Notes: generated by a model not told the origin, from the sequence alone. A stretch of 64,000 nt of DNA from Bdellovibrio bacteriovorus (GCF_001592755.1 NZ_LUKF01000002.1:121435-185434); one strand, 5' to 3'; positions 1 through 8,961 are shown, counted from the stretch's first letter. Numbers and translations: made by a program.

Positions 1-21
1 GAAATTAGCGGAGCGGAAGGC

Positions 22-609
22 TCAAGGACTGCGCTGAAATGTCTTCCAACCGGAATCGGTCTTTTGATAGATAAAGCGCTCGTGAAGGCGTCCACTAAGA
101 CCAAACCAGAATTCAATTTCAGTGGGGATGACTCTCCAACCGCCCCAGTGCGGGGGACGTGGAACGACTTGTCCGTCGAATTGCTTTTCGTATTCAGCCA
201 CACGACGAGCGAGCCAATCACGGTCTGGAATGACTTCACTTTGATGCGAAGCCCATGCACCGATCTGACTTAAGCGCGCACGAGTTGCGAAGTAAGCATC
301 GCTTTCTTCTGCAGAGATCTTTTCAGCTTTACCTGTGATACGAATTTGATGCCACAAAACGGGCCAGTGGAAATTCAGGCAAACATAGGGATTTGCCTCG
401 ATGTCTTTTCCTTTATGGCTCAGGTAGTTGCCATAAAAAACAAAGCCCCCCTTCGACACCTCTTTAAGATAGACGATGCGAACGGAGGGCACACCCTTTT
501 CATCCACTGTGGCAACGGACATAGCATTGGCCTCAGGAACTTGCTTTGCGATCGCCTCTTTCAGGAGGCGATCAAAATGCTGAAAAGGATCAATCGATAA
601 ATCGATCAT
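22..609 (-). CDS. pdxH: Pyridoxamine 5'-phosphate oxidase
   Basis: Predicted FMN-dependent cytosolic oxidase that converts pyridoxamine or pyridoxine 5'-phosphate to pyridoxal 5'-phosphate, the last step of vitamin B6 synthesis and salvage. The 195-residue product starts with the family pattern DPFQHFDRLLKEA, has the central ATVDEKGVPSVRIVYLK strand pair that binds FMN, the SHKGKDIEANP stretch, and the C-terminal WFGLSGRLHER segment that contacts the cofactor phosphate. It is slightly shorter than the roughly 210-residue family norm but complete, ending QRSP. Its ATG shares one base with the stop codon of the FKBP gene upstream, so the two are probably co-transcribed. Recognised from family motifs; high confidence. 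Confidence 0.93.
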   Translation of the reverse strand: MIDLSIDPFQHFDRLLKEAIAKQVPEANAMSVATVDEKGVPSVRIVYLKEVSKGGFVFYGNYLSHKGKDIEANPYVCLNFHWPVLWHQIRITGKAEKISAEESDAYFATRARLSQIGAWASHQSEVIPDRDWLARRVAEYEKQFDGQVVPRPPHWGGWRVIPTEIEFWFGLSGRLHERFIYQKTDSGWKTFQRSP

Positions 610-1304
610 TATTTTTTCTTTTTAGTATCTTGCTTAACGATGTCGATCAACTCAACGTCGAAAACTAGAACTGAATTTGGTGGGATGCCTGGACGACCCG
701 AAGGACCGTAAGCCAATTCAGGTGGGATGAAAAGTTTAGCTTTACCGCCGACTTTCATCAGTTGAAGAGCTTCTGTCCAACCTGGGATCACGCCGCCTAC
801 TGGGAATTCAGCAGGTTGACCACGGTCGTAAGAAGAATCGAATTGCTCACCGTTAGTCAAAGTCCCTTTGTAGTGAACTTTTACTACGTCTTCTTTTTTA
901 GGAGAAGCGCCAGTGCCTTCTTTTTCAGTGATGTACTGAAGACCAGAAGCTGTTGTTTTCACGCCCGCTGCTGATTTGTTTTTTTCCAAGAAATCTTTAC
1001 CTGCTTTAGCATTGCCTTCAGCAGCTTCTTGTTGCTTCTTCATCGCCATTTCTTGAAGTTTCATCATAGCGGCTTGCATGTCTTCTTTAGACATTTCATT
1101 TTTACCCGCAGATGCATCTTTCAAAGCTTGCGCCAAAGCGTCAGCATCGAAATCAATGTTTTGTTGTTTCAAGTTACCACCGATTTGTTGACCGATAGCA
1201 TAGCTCGCTTTTTTCATATCAGTGTCGAGCTTAACTTTCTTTTGGCAAGCAGTTGTAAATGCCATAGCAGCTACAACGAGACCGCCAAGTACTAACTTAT
1301 TCAT
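609..1304 (-). CDS. FKBP-type peptidyl-prolyl isomerase, Mip/FkpA-like, exported
   Basis: Predicted periplasmic or lipid-anchored prolyl isomerase that helps exported proteins fold. The 231 residues begin with a hydrophobic signal ending TTAC at Cys20. This is an imperfect lipobox, with Thr at -3, so it is either a lipoprotein or a cleaved signal. An alpha-helical FKBP_N dimerisation region (about 25-115) and a C-terminal FKBP fold (about 125-220) follow, with VHYKGTLTNGEQFDSSYDRG and the active-site VIPGWTEALQLMKVGGK, as in Mip, FkpA and FklB. A GAGGAG ribosome-binding site precedes the ATG. The start of pdxH overlaps its stop by one base. A lysine-rich tail ends the protein. Confidence 0.92.
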   Translation of the reverse strand: MNKLVLGGLVVAAMAFTTACQKKVKLDTDMKKASYAIGQQIGGNLKQQNIDFDADALAQALKDASAGKNEMSKEDMQAAMMKLQEMAMKKQQEAAEGNAKAGKDFLEKNKSAAGVKTTASGLQYITEKEGTGASPKKEDVVKVHYKGTLTNGEQFDSSYDRGQPAEFPVGGVIPGWTEALQLMKVGGKAKLFIPPELAYGPSGRPGIPPNSVLVFDVELIDIVKQDTKKKK

Positions 1305-1406
1305 GTTGTCTCCTCATAAGGGTTGTTAAAATTGGCAACGGTTTATCTTGCGATGAAATCTTGCCGTTTCAAACAGATAACGCACCCAGAAAAAGGCAAA
1401 TATCCG

Positions 1407-2552
1407 CTACTGCGGAAGGCTTTTTAGGAAGGAGACGACCTCGTGACGAGGCCCTTTGAAAAGCACGCGGACCTGTCGCCGCTCTAAGGAGGACAGATAG
1501 AGGGGATCATAGTAGTAGCTCAAAAGCTTTTCGATCCATACTTTGTTCGACTGGATATCACCGTGAGCCAGAAACTGAGACTCAGCCGTTTGCAGATCTG
1601 CCAAGATCTCCTGGCTTCTTAAACCACCCAGCTTTCTGCGAATTGACAACACGGACTCGCGGTATTTTGCAAAAAGTTTAAGCGCTTGTCCTCGAAGGAT
1701 CTCTTCTTCTTCAGCGCAGCGAAATTGGGGCGATGAACCTTCACCGATATCGGTGTTAAGAACATAGTCCGTAAAGATATTTTCGACACGGGTTTCGAAA
1801 GCTTCTTCCAACCAAAGGACTTCGGAACTTCGCAGGCGTTCAAAGAAAGGCTTCGGCTGACAAATGCGACCGATAAGGCGACTTTCATCTTCCACCAAAG
1901 GGCGAATGCTTAAAGGAGTTTTGTCCTCAATCTTTAAACACTCTAAGGCCAAAGCGATTTCAAAATCTATCTGCGTGGGCTGGTGAACAGGTAAAGATCC
2001 AAAGGCCGAACCGCGATGGCGCGCCAAAAGTTCCAAATCCATCGTGGGGTAAAACCCACTCACCTCTTTTAAGAGCTCCGTCTTGCCACTCCCCGTGGGA
2101 CCAGAAACCACTAAGAGTTCACGCTGACTGCAGAACTTATTCAACTGGTCAGAAAAAAACTGCCGTGCTTTCTTGTAACCGCCGGCAATGATCGGAACTG
2201 AAATACCCGCTTCGGCAAGCCAGGCTTGAGTGATTTGTGAACGCTTCCCACCGCGAAAACAATAAACAACGCTTCCCGGATGAGTTTGCACGAAGTCTTT
2301 CCAGCGTTGAACACGGTCCGCCTTCACGTCTCCAGAAACGATTTTGTATCCGAGGGCGATGGCGGCCTCTTGTCCTTCATGCTTGTAAGTCGTGCCAATA
2401 AGGGCGCGCTCTTCATCATTTAAGATAGGAATGTTGACGGCATGGGGCAGATGACCTTGAGCAAACTCCACCGGGGCTCGCACATCAATCAAGGGCGCTC
2501 CCGATAAAAATAAGCTTTTATACTGCTCGATAGGAATTCGTTCGTTACTCAA
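1407..2552 (-). CDS. mnmH: tRNA 2-selenouridine synthase
   Basis: Predicted enzyme that replaces sulfur by selenium in the wobble 2-thiouridine of some tRNAs, going through a geranylated intermediate and using selenophosphate. The N-terminal half is a rhodanese domain with catalytic Cys98 in VYCFRGGKRS; the C-terminal half carries a P-loop, GPTGSGKT (about 151-158). The 381-residue length is normal for MnmH/SelU. Its start overlaps the end of selD, which makes its substrate, by 8 bases. I saw no selA, selB or tRNA-Sec in the window. Selenouridine may therefore be the main selenium use in this organism, but only the whole genome can decide that. Confidence 0.93.
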   Translation of the reverse strand: MSNERIPIEQYKSLFLSGAPLIDVRAPVEFAQGHLPHAVNIPILNDEERALIGTTYKHEGQEAAIALGYKIVSGDVKADRVQRWKDFVQTHPGSVVYCFRGGKRSQITQAWLAEAGISVPIIAGGYKKARQFFSDQLNKFCSQRELLVVSGPTGSGKTELLKEVSGFYPTMDLELLARHRGSAFGSLPVHQPTQIDFEIALALECLKIEDKTPLSIRPLVEDESRLIGRICQPKPFFERLRSSEVLWLEEAFETRVENIFTDYVLNTDIGEGSSPQFRCAEEEEILRGQALKLFAKYRESVLSIRRKLGGLRSQEILADLQTAESQFLAHGDIQSNKVWIEKLLSYYYDPLYLSSLERRQVRVLFKGPRHEVVSFLKSLPQ

Positions 2553-3594
2553 AAATCACCGCTTTATCTTGGCGAGGCAAAACCTCTCCAATGATTTCAG
2601 CAGATTTAAACTTCGCTCGCAAGGCCTGGACGGTGTCGCGACTGGTTTCGCGAGAAACACTTAAAAGAAGGCCGCCACTGGTTTGTGGATCGTGGATTAA
2701 AAGCTTATGAAGATCGTCGAGTTTTGTCGTGTCGATCAAGGCTTCTGTGTATTGGGCGTTCGAGCGATGGGCTTTGGTTAAAAAGCCTTTTTCTAAGAAA
2801 TGAAGCGCTTTAGAAAATTTAGGAACCTTATCCAAAGAGATTCTCAAAGTGACCTGACTTGCATTCGCCATTTGCATTGAATGCCCCGAAAGACCGAACC
2901 CCGTGATGTCTGTTGCCGCATGCACATAAGGTTTTGTCAGTGGAGTCAAATAGTCGACGGCATTGTTAATGGTCGCCATGCTATGCAAAGCTTCCATGAT
3001 ATCTTCTTCCGAAGATTCGCGGCGCTTTAATGAGGCTGTCAAAGTTCCCGTGCCTAACGGCTTTGTTAGGATCAGATGATCTCCGACTTGCGCTTTGGCG
3101 TTGGTCCAAACTTCTTCTGGATGCACAAATCCGGTGACAGAAAGACCAAATTTTAAAGTGTCATCGTCAATCGAATGACCGCCAACGAAGTTTGCACTGG
3201 CTTCGGCGATTTTATCGCTAGCCCCTTGCATAACGTCGACAATCACAGATTCAGGAAGAGTTGCTAAAGGGAAAGCCAAGATTCCCATAGCGGTTTTAGG
3301 ATGTCCGCCCATGGCATAGACGTCGCTAAGAGCATTGGCCGCAGCGATTTCACCAAAAAGTTTCGGCGTATCTACGATGGGAGTGAAAAAATCCAGAGTC
3401 TGAACAAGGGCAATCTCGTCTGTGACTTTGTAAATCGCCGCATCGTCAAAAAGTCCGCCATCAACCATCAAGGCCGGATGAGCCGTGGGAAACTTCACGT
3501 TATTTAAAATACGACGAAGTTCCGAGGCGGCCACTTTCGCGGCACAACCTCCCTTTTGCACAGTTTGCGTCAGTGCGATTTTTTCAGAACTCAT
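2545..3594 (-). CDS. selD: Selenide, water dikinase (selenophosphate synthetase)
   Basis: Predicted ATP-dependent enzyme that makes selenophosphate from selenide. The catalytic pair Cys17 and Lys20 lies in KGGCAAK at exactly the E. coli positions, which supports this start; Cys rather than selenocysteine occupies position 17. The glycine-rich loop GGLFDDAAIYK, the DFFTPIVD metal-binding region and the GGHSIDDD motif are intact. The 349-residue length is typical. The ATG overlaps the tatA stop by four bases (ATGA), and mnmH overlaps the other end, giving the tight operon tatA-selD-mnmH. Confidence 0.95.
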   Translation of the reverse strand: MSSEKIALTQTVQKGGCAAKVAASELRRILNNVKFPTAHPALMVDGGLFDDAAIYKVTDEIALVQTLDFFTPIVDTPKLFGEIAAANALSDVYAMGGHPKTAMGILAFPLATLPESVIVDVMQGASDKIAEASANFVGGHSIDDDTLKFGLSVTGFVHPEEVWTNAKAQVGDHLILTKPLGTGTLTASLKRRESSEEDIMEALHSMATINNAVDYLTPLTKPYVHAATDITGFGLSGHSMQMANASQVTLRISLDKVPKFSKALHFLEKGFLTKAHRSNAQYTEALIDTTKLDDLHKLLIHDPQTSGGLLLSVSRETSRDTVQALRAKFKSAEIIGEVLPRQDKAVIFE

Positions 3595-3821
3595 GATTGC
3601 TTGTGAGTGTCTTTTTGCTCTTCAGTTTGATTCAGAGGCTTTTCTTTGTTTTGAGAAATTTGCGGATTGGCCTCGCGCTCGTTAGGATCTTCGTTCAAAG
3701 CCTTTTTGAAGCCACGGATAGACTCACCCAAAGAACGTCCCAAACCGGGAAGTTTGCTTGGCCCGAACAAAAGAAGTGCGATACCACCGATCAATAAAAT
3801 CTCAGTCCAACCTAAATTCAT
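3591..3821 (-). CDS. tatA: Twin-arginine translocase subunit TatA/TatE
   Basis: Predicted inner-membrane pore subunit that exports folded proteins. The 76 residues show one N-terminal transmembrane helix, then the hinge FGPSKLPGLGRSLGESI and an amphipathic helix with the usual GFKKAL, ending in a charged tail. A GGAG ribosome-binding site precedes the ATG. It heads an operon with selD, sharing ATGA; tatB and tatC are not in this window. Linkage of tatA to selenium genes has no obvious functional reason and is probably convenience of expression. Confidence 0.93.
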   Translation of the reverse strand: MNLGWTEILLIGGIALLLFGPSKLPGLGRSLGESIRGFKKALNEDPNEREANPQISQNKEKPLNQTEEQKDTHKQS

Positions 3822-3910
3822 AAGGTCTCCTCGTTACAAGGCCCAACCCTACTATAAGGCCTATTGCATGGCAACAAAAGGCCGTGCATTATATTGGGAT
3901 AGGAGGCAAC

Positions 3911-4321
3911 ATGCTAAGTCTCATCCTGACACTCTTTCTCGTGGGTGATGCACATGCTCAAAGTGGCATGAATTCCACGAAATACTTTGAAGCCGAAGAA
4001 GAACCTGAAAAATCCAATGAATCGAGAAGTTTTACCGCCAAGGTCAAAGTCGTTCGCGAAGAAAGTGACGGCGTGGACGTTTTCTTTGAGGGAGAAAAAG
4101 CCAAGGGAGCTTACTTCCTTTCCCGCTCTGTGGAGCACTATGGCAAAATGATTAAAGATCTCGAAAAAAGTAAAAAGCCCAAAGGCCCAGCCGTTGCCGT
4201 AACCGCAGATAAAGATAAAAACATTAAAAAAGTAGAGTTGAAGAAGGTTGAAGCCACTTCCGACTTTAAAATCCCTGACGATCCCAATCAAAAATGGGAC
4301 TTTGGTAAACCACCAGAATAA
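3911..4321 (+). CDS. Small exported protein of unknown function
   Basis: I do not recognise this family. The start is set by a strong AGGAGG seven bases upstream of ATG 3911, which gives a signal peptide (hydrophobic core LSLILTLFLV, likely cleavage after AHA). The mature part is about 120 residues, very rich in Lys, Glu and Asp, with the segment TAKVKVVREESDGVDVFFEGEKAKGAYFLSR split by acidic stretches, which suggests a small beta structure with a charged helical tail. It is divergent from tatA and just upstream of the phosphoglycerol transferase gene. Periplasmic location is inferred. Confidence 0.8.
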   Translation: MLSLILTLFLVGDAHAQSGMNSTKYFEAEEEPEKSNESRSFTAKVKVVREESDGVDVFFEGEKAKGAYFLSRSVEHYGKMIKDLEKSKKPKGPAVAVTADKDKNIKKVELKKVEATSDFKIPDDPNQKWDFGKPPE

Positions 4322-4376
4322 GCTTCTGAATCATGTTGCGTAAGCGCCTGGGAAGTGCGATTTTCATGTCCTCAAC

Positions 4377-6494
4377 ATGGAAAAATCTCGGGCGCAATGG
4401 CTAAAACAATCCTGGCTGTATCTTAAACGCATTCTGATTTTGAATGCGGTCTTTCTTTTTATTGGTTTTCTGTGGCGTGTAGGTTTTTTCTTCGTTTATG
4501 GCAACATGAACGAGGTCTCGCAAGTTAAAGGCGATGTTGTTCGCGCTTTTGTCTTAGGTGCGCGCTTCGATAGCACGATCCTCTTTTATGTAAACGCGAT
4601 TCCCCTGCTGATTCTTTTCTTGGCAAGCCTGCTGGCGTTCACGAGATTTCTTACAAAACCCTTGCACCATCTGTTTTCACACTTCACACGGTTTTTAATT
4701 CCGTATTACACGGTCATGCTCTTTATCGTGACTTTCGTTTCAGCGGTGGATTTTGGTTTCTACAGCTTCTATCAAGATCGCATCAATGTTTTGATCTTTG
4801 GCTTTATCACTGATGACACCATTGCCTTGATTAAAACTATTTGGCGTAATTACCCGATGGTGTGGATTGCTTTAGGCTTTTTCTTTTTCACTTACTCTTT
4901 GTGGAAGGGCCTTAAGATCAACTTCACTCAAGGGCGCGAGTGGATTCCTTTAAAGGTCGAGCGCGTTTCTTATCCCGTCTTCATACTTTTCTTTTTTGTC
5001 GTTTTTCTTTTAAACGGTATTGGCGCGCGCGGCTCTTTAGGCCTTTTCCCTTTAAGCGAAATGGACACTGGCATTTCCAAATCCATTTTTGTGAATCACT
5101 TAAGCTTCAATGGCACTCGGGCTTTCACCCGCGCCATCGAACTGAAGGCCCAACAGACATCTCAGTGGGACAGCAATCTTCGACACTACGGCTATGGCGA
5201 AAACTACCGTCAGGCCTTTGCTGATTTTTACTCTCTGACGCCGGAACAAGTTCCTGAAGATCCCCTGGAATTGATGAAGCGCCGAACACCTCAAAGTGAA
5301 TGGGCGGAAAAAACAAAGCCGCATGTGTTGCTCTTAACGATGGAGTCGATGGGAGCTTACTGGTTTAAATATGATCAGCCGGAATTTGATCTTTTGGGAA
5401 AATTCAAATCCCACATGCAGGAAGACACTTATCTGACGAACTTTCTTTCAAGCACCAATGCCACCATTGGAAGCTTGAGTTGTTTGATGATTGGTTCTGC
5501 ACAACGACCTATCAGCGAGTTCCTCTCTGAAAGTGATTACTTGCAAGTCCCCTTCCGCACCAGCCCGGCTCGCGTCTTTAAAGAGTCAGGTTACAAAGCT
5601 CGTTTCTTATATGGGGGGAACCCTGGCTGGCGAGAAGTGAATAAGTTCGCCGTTGTTCAAGGCTTTGACACCGTTGAAGGTGAATTTGAAATGAGCGAAG
5701 TTCTTGGTGGTTTGAAAGACCGTCACGACTGGGGCGTTTATGACGAAGACGTCTTTGAATACGTTTTTAAAACTTTAAGTGAAGCCAAAGAACCGCAGTT
5801 CTTGTTGACGATGACAACCACAAATCATCCGCCGTATCAACTGCCGCACGCTTATAAAGTTCCTGACTTGAAAGCCCCTGCAGAGCTGACCTCGCGCTTG
5901 ATCGGCGACACCTCTTTAGCCGAAAAGCGTTTTAAAACTTATCGCTATTCTTCAGATAAATTGGGAGAATTTTTAACCCGTCTTAAAAATTCTCCTTTGA
6001 AAGACAAAGTGATTGTGGCTATCACCGGTGACCACACTTTTTGGATTGTGAATTTTTCTGAACAAGAACTTCTGCAAAAAGGCTCAGTGCCATTTTATCT
6101 TTACGTTCCGGCGGCCATTCGCAAAAAACTAGATCCGGAAGCTTTTGGATCCCAAGCTGACATCGCCCCGACACTTTATAACTTAGCACTTTCCGATAAA
6201 GAATATTACTCTTTGGGCCGTGATCTTTTCAACAAAGAAGGCGACTTTGCCGTCAATGCTTCAAACCTTATCGTCAATCGCACGGGCGGGGTTTTAGCAG
6301 CGGGACACGCGGCAGAGGACCATGCTTTCGATTGGCAAGGTAAGTACGAAAAATTAGTTCCCGGCGAAATGACGGAATCTAAAAAAGCCCTGTCTTTAAA
6401 ATACAAATCCTTGATGGGTATTTTGGATTTCTATTTTATGAAAGAGAAAAGGGACCAGAAAGGACCGATGCAAAATGCGGATTCTCGTCGTTGA
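4377..6494 (+). CDS. LTA-synthase-like membrane sulfatase-fold phosphotransferase
   Basis: Predicted inner-membrane enzyme with about five transmembrane helices (1-215) and a large periplasmic alkaline-phosphatase/sulfatase-fold domain (about 310-640). Motifs fit the LtaS/MdoB family: LLLTMESMGAY with metal-binding Glu, the STNATIGSLSC segment carrying the nucleophile Thr, TTTNHPPY, and TGDHTFW with metal-binding Asp and His. In Gram-negatives such enzymes move phosphoglycerol or phosphoethanolamine onto periplasmic glucans or lipid A; the substrate here is unknown. The 3' end overlaps the response-regulator start by 20 bases, so expression is coupled to the two-component pair. No clear ribosome-binding site is visible. 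Confidence 0.85.
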   Translation: MEKSRAQWLKQSWLYLKRILILNAVFLFIGFLWRVGFFFVYGNMNEVSQVKGDVVRAFVLGARFDSTILFYVNAIPLLILFLASLLAFTRFLTKPLHHLFSHFTRFLIPYYTVMLFIVTFVSAVDFGFYSFYQDRINVLIFGFITDDTIALIKTIWRNYPMVWIALGFFFFTYSLWKGLKINFTQGREWIPLKVERVSYPVFILFFFVVFLLNGIGARGSLGLFPLSEMDTGISKSIFVNHLSFNGTRAFTRAIELKAQQTSQWDSNLRHYGYGENYRQAFADFYSLTPEQVPEDPLELMKRRTPQSEWAEKTKPHVLLLTMESMGAYWFKYDQPEFDLLGKFKSHMQEDTYLTNFLSSTNATIGSLSCLMIGSAQRPISEFLSESDYLQVPFRTSPARVFKESGYKARFLYGGNPGWREVNKFAVVQGFDTVEGEFEMSEVLGGLKDRHDWGVYDEDVFEYVFKTLSEAKEPQFLLTMTTTNHPPYQLPHAYKVPDLKAPAELTSRLIGDTSLAEKRFKTYRYSSDKLGEFLTRLKNSPLKDKVIVAITGDHTFWIVNFSEQELLQKGSVPFYLYVPAAIRKKLDPEAFGSQADIAPTLYNLALSDKEYYSLGRDLFNKEGDFAVNASNLIVNRTGGVLAAGHAAEDHAFDWQGKYEKLVPGEMTESKKALSLKYKSLMGILDFYFMKEKRDQKGPMQNADSRR

Positions 6495-7161
6495 AGATCA
6501 AGTCAAAATGGCGAACTTTCTAAAAAAAGGTCTCGCTGAAGTGGGTTACGCGGTCGATCTGGCAGAAAGTGGTTCGGCGGCCGAGTCTTACATGGCTCAA
6601 GGTGATTACGATCTAGTGATCTTAGATGTGATGCTTCCGGATCAAAGTGGTATTGATACTGCTCGCCACATTCGTCGCGATGGTTACGAGGGACCGATCC
6701 TGATGCTGACGGCTCTTTCAACGACGAAAGACAAAGTGAATGGTTTGGATGCGGGGGCCGACGATTATTTGACGAAGCCTTACTCTTTTGATGAACTTCA
6801 TGCCCGTGTGCGTGCGCTTCTTCGTCGTAAAGGAAGTGCGACGAATGGAAGTCATTCCAACACTCTGAAATATGCGGACTTAGAGTTGGATTTGATTCAA
6901 AGAAAAGCTCGTCGCTCTGGTCAGGAAATTTCTTTAACCACGAAAGAGTTCGCTCTTTTAGAATACTTTATGCGCAACCCGGAACGTCCTTTGGGACGTG
7001 TTTCAATTGCGGAGCACGTGTGGGACATCCACTTTGATTCCGAAAGCAACGTGATTGACGTTTACATCAATCTTTTGCGTAAAAAAATTGACGCTCCTTT
7101 CGCGAAGCGCTTGATTCACACTGTGGTCGGCACGGGTTATGTTCTTAAAGAAAATCTATAA
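6475..7161 (+). CDS. OmpR/PhoB-family response regulator
   Basis: Predicted cytosolic DNA-binding regulator. The 228 residues comprise a receiver domain (1-118) with the acidic pair EDQ, phospho-acceptor Asp in DLVILDVMLP, Thr in LTALS and Lys in LTKPY, followed by a winged-helix DNA-binding domain (about 128-226, with LTTKEFALLEYF and the VDVYINLLRKKID recognition region). It is closest in style to the CusR/CopR metal-response subgroup. The ATG lies inside the end of the phosphotransferase gene and has AAAGGA upstream; the kinase start overlaps its 3' end by 23 bases. Confidence 0.94.
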   Translation: MRILVVEDQVKMANFLKKGLAEVGYAVDLAESGSAAESYMAQGDYDLVILDVMLPDQSGIDTARHIRRDGYEGPILMLTALSTTKDKVNGLDAGADDYLTKPYSFDELHARVRALLRRKGSATNGSHSNTLKYADLELDLIQRKARRSGQEISLTTKEFALLEYFMRNPERPLGRVSIAEHVWDIHFDSESNVIDVYINLLRKKIDAPFAKRLIHTVVGTGYVLKENL

Positions 7162-8596
7162 ATTTCTTTCTAGCTTCAGCATTCGTCTGCGCTTGTCGTT
7201 GATCTTCGTTCTGATTTTCGGAGCGACAACGATTTTTTTTAATATGTTCCTGTTCAAAATGATGATCGACACCCTTCAACAGGATTTCGACGACGCCCTC
7301 TTCAACTATTCCGTCGACGTTTCCGAAGGGATTGAAATTGGCGTCAAGGGCGACCTTAGCTTTCCTCCCCTGCGTCTGGATCACGGTAAAATTCTTCCGT
7401 TCCCCTTGGGAACAGCCTTGATTCAAGTGCGCCACAGTTCAGGTGCGGTTTTGGCCCGTGTAGGAAATTTTGGTGAGTTCAATCCGCCTTATAAAAAAGA
7501 TTTTGAGCGCATCTGGGCTGGTGATGAAGCCACCTACCGTACTATCGAACACATTCGAAATATTCCTTCGGCCGAAGCGGACTCTTACCGTTTGATCTCT
7601 TTTCCTTTAGATAACGCTGCAAAACCTCAGTTGCTTTTACAAATTGCTGTTCCCATGACGTTAATGGAAACACAGATCTCACAGCGTCTGACCTTGTTGC
7701 AGGTAGGGATTCCATTCGTACTTTTGATTGCAACCCTGGGCGGAATGTTTCTTTCAGCTAGAGCCCTCAATCCTGTGAACAATATCATCAATACCGCAAA
7801 AGAGATTAAAGCCAGCGAACTTTCTCAGCGAGTTCCGATCCCTAATGCGAATGATGAAATTCGCAAACTGGCGCTGACTCTGAATGAGATGTTGGGACGT
7901 ATCCAGCAGGCGTTCTTAAGTCAGGAGCGCTTCGTAGCGGATGCGTCTCATCAGTTGTTAACACCCTTAACGATTATGCGTGGTGAACTGGAGCTTTTGC
8001 AAAAATCAGAAAAGCGCGATGTGGACCAATTTATTAAAAGCGCTTTGCAAGAGGTCGACAATCTATCTGGCATCGTGCAAGAGATGCTTCTACTTGCACG
8101 CGTCGATGCAGGCACTGGGGCTTTGAACTTTCAAGACTTGGCCTTTGATGAGATGATCTTTGAAGTTCTGCCTCGTTGTGAGAAACTGGCGAACTCTAAA
8201 AATATTAAACTCAAACTCAACATCAATAATGAGACGGCAGATGATCGCAAAATGGTTCGCGGAGATAATGATCTTCTTCAGAACCTTGTGATTAATATCA
8301 TTGAAAATGCGATCAAGTATTCGCCGAACAACGAAGTGGTCACGATGACTCTGAATTGGAAGCAGGATACGACTCAGTTTGTGGTGGAAGATAACGGTCC
8401 GGGAATTCCTGAAGATCAATTACCGTATATCTTTGAGCGCTTCTCGCGCGGAGCAAATATGGAGACCCGTGTTAAAGGCTTTGGTCTGGGTTTAGCCATC
8501 GCACAAAAAATAGCGATTCTTCATAACGCCAAGTTAAGTGCGCAAAATCATTCGGAACACGGGGCGCGCTTCACTTTTGAAATTAAAAACATTTAA
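7139..8596 (+). CDS. Sensor histidine kinase, CusS-like
   Basis: Predicted membrane sensor partner of the preceding regulator. It has a transmembrane helix near residues 15-40, a periplasmic sensor domain (about 40-180), a second helix near 185-205, then HAMP, HisKA and HATPase domains. The H-box reads DASHQLLTPL with His271. The residue after His, normally Glu or Asp in this family, is Gln, which may change kinase or phosphatase balance. N-box (NIIENAIKYSP), G1 (EDNGPGIP), F-box and G2 (GFGLGLAIA) are intact. The 485-residue length is normal. The signal sensed is not apparent; CusS-like kinases often respond to metals or envelope stress. Confidence 0.92.
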   Translation: MFLKKIYKFLSSFSIRLRLSLIFVLIFGATTIFFNMFLFKMMIDTLQQDFDDALFNYSVDVSEGIEIGVKGDLSFPPLRLDHGKILPFPLGTALIQVRHSSGAVLARVGNFGEFNPPYKKDFERIWAGDEATYRTIEHIRNIPSAEADSYRLISFPLDNAAKPQLLLQIAVPMTLMETQISQRLTLLQVGIPFVLLIATLGGMFLSARALNPVNNIINTAKEIKASELSQRVPIPNANDEIRKLALTLNEMLGRIQQAFLSQERFVADASHQLLTPLTIMRGELELLQKSEKRDVDQFIKSALQEVDNLSGIVQEMLLLARVDAGTGALNFQDLAFDEMIFEVLPRCEKLANSKNIKLKLNINNETADDRKMVRGDNDLLQNLVINIIENAIKYSPNNEVVTMTLNWKQDTTQFVVEDNGPGIPEDQLPYIFERFSRGANMETRVKGFGLGLAIAQKIAILHNAKLSAQNHSEHGARFTFEIKNI

Positions 8597-8681
8597 TTCC
8601 GTTTTAATCAGGGCTTTAACCCTCTTTGCTAGCATGACTCCTGTCCGATTGAAGCTAACTAAAGAACCAATGGAGGTTACT

Positions 8682-8891
8682 ATGAAAATCGCTTCTGTTT
8701 TGATGACTGTTGTATTTGCTGGTGTTGTTGCTCAAGCTAACGAACCTGCTAAAACTGAAACTACAACTGCTGCTGCTCCAGCTGCTGCGACTGCACCTGC
8801 TGCAGAAACTAAAGCTCCAGCTAAGAAAAAACACGCTAAAAAAGTTGAAGCTAAAGCTGAAACTAAAGAAGCTGCTCCTGCTGGTCACTAA
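8682..8891 (+). CDS. Small Ala/Lys/Thr-rich exported protein
   Basis: This 69-residue protein has a signal peptide (MKIASVLMTVVFAGVVAQA, then NEP) and a mature part made almost only of Ala, Lys, Thr, Glu and Pro, including KAPAKKKHAKK. The start is fixed by TGGAGG seven bases before the ATG. A strong terminator follows 40 bases after the stop, and a separate promoter region lies in the 85 bases after the kinase gene, so it looks like a single, probably well-expressed unit. Such basic, low-complexity periplasmic proteins are common in Bdellovibrio-like genomes, but no function is known to me. Confidence 0.8.
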   Translation: MKIASVLMTVVFAGVVAQANEPAKTETTTAAAPAAATAPAAETKAPAKKKHAKKVEAKAETKEAAPAGH

Positions 8892-8929
8892 TTCCTTTAT
8901 GGAATTAGCAAGCACATAGCTTTCTAATT

Positions 8930-8961
8930 AAAAAGGGAACCTCGCGGTTCCCCTTTTTTTA
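8930..8961. terminator. Bidirectional intrinsic terminator
   Basis: Hairpin with stem GGGAACC / GGTTCCC, tetraloop TCGC and a following run of seven T on the plus strand. The minus strand also has a T-rich exit. It sits between the small exported protein (plus) and the FMN reductase (minus), which converge here. Confidence 0.85.

Noticed and set aside
1742-1755. Perfect 14-bp palindrome CACCGATATCGGTG
   Set aside because: Lies deep inside the mnmH coding region; no sign of a regulatory role.
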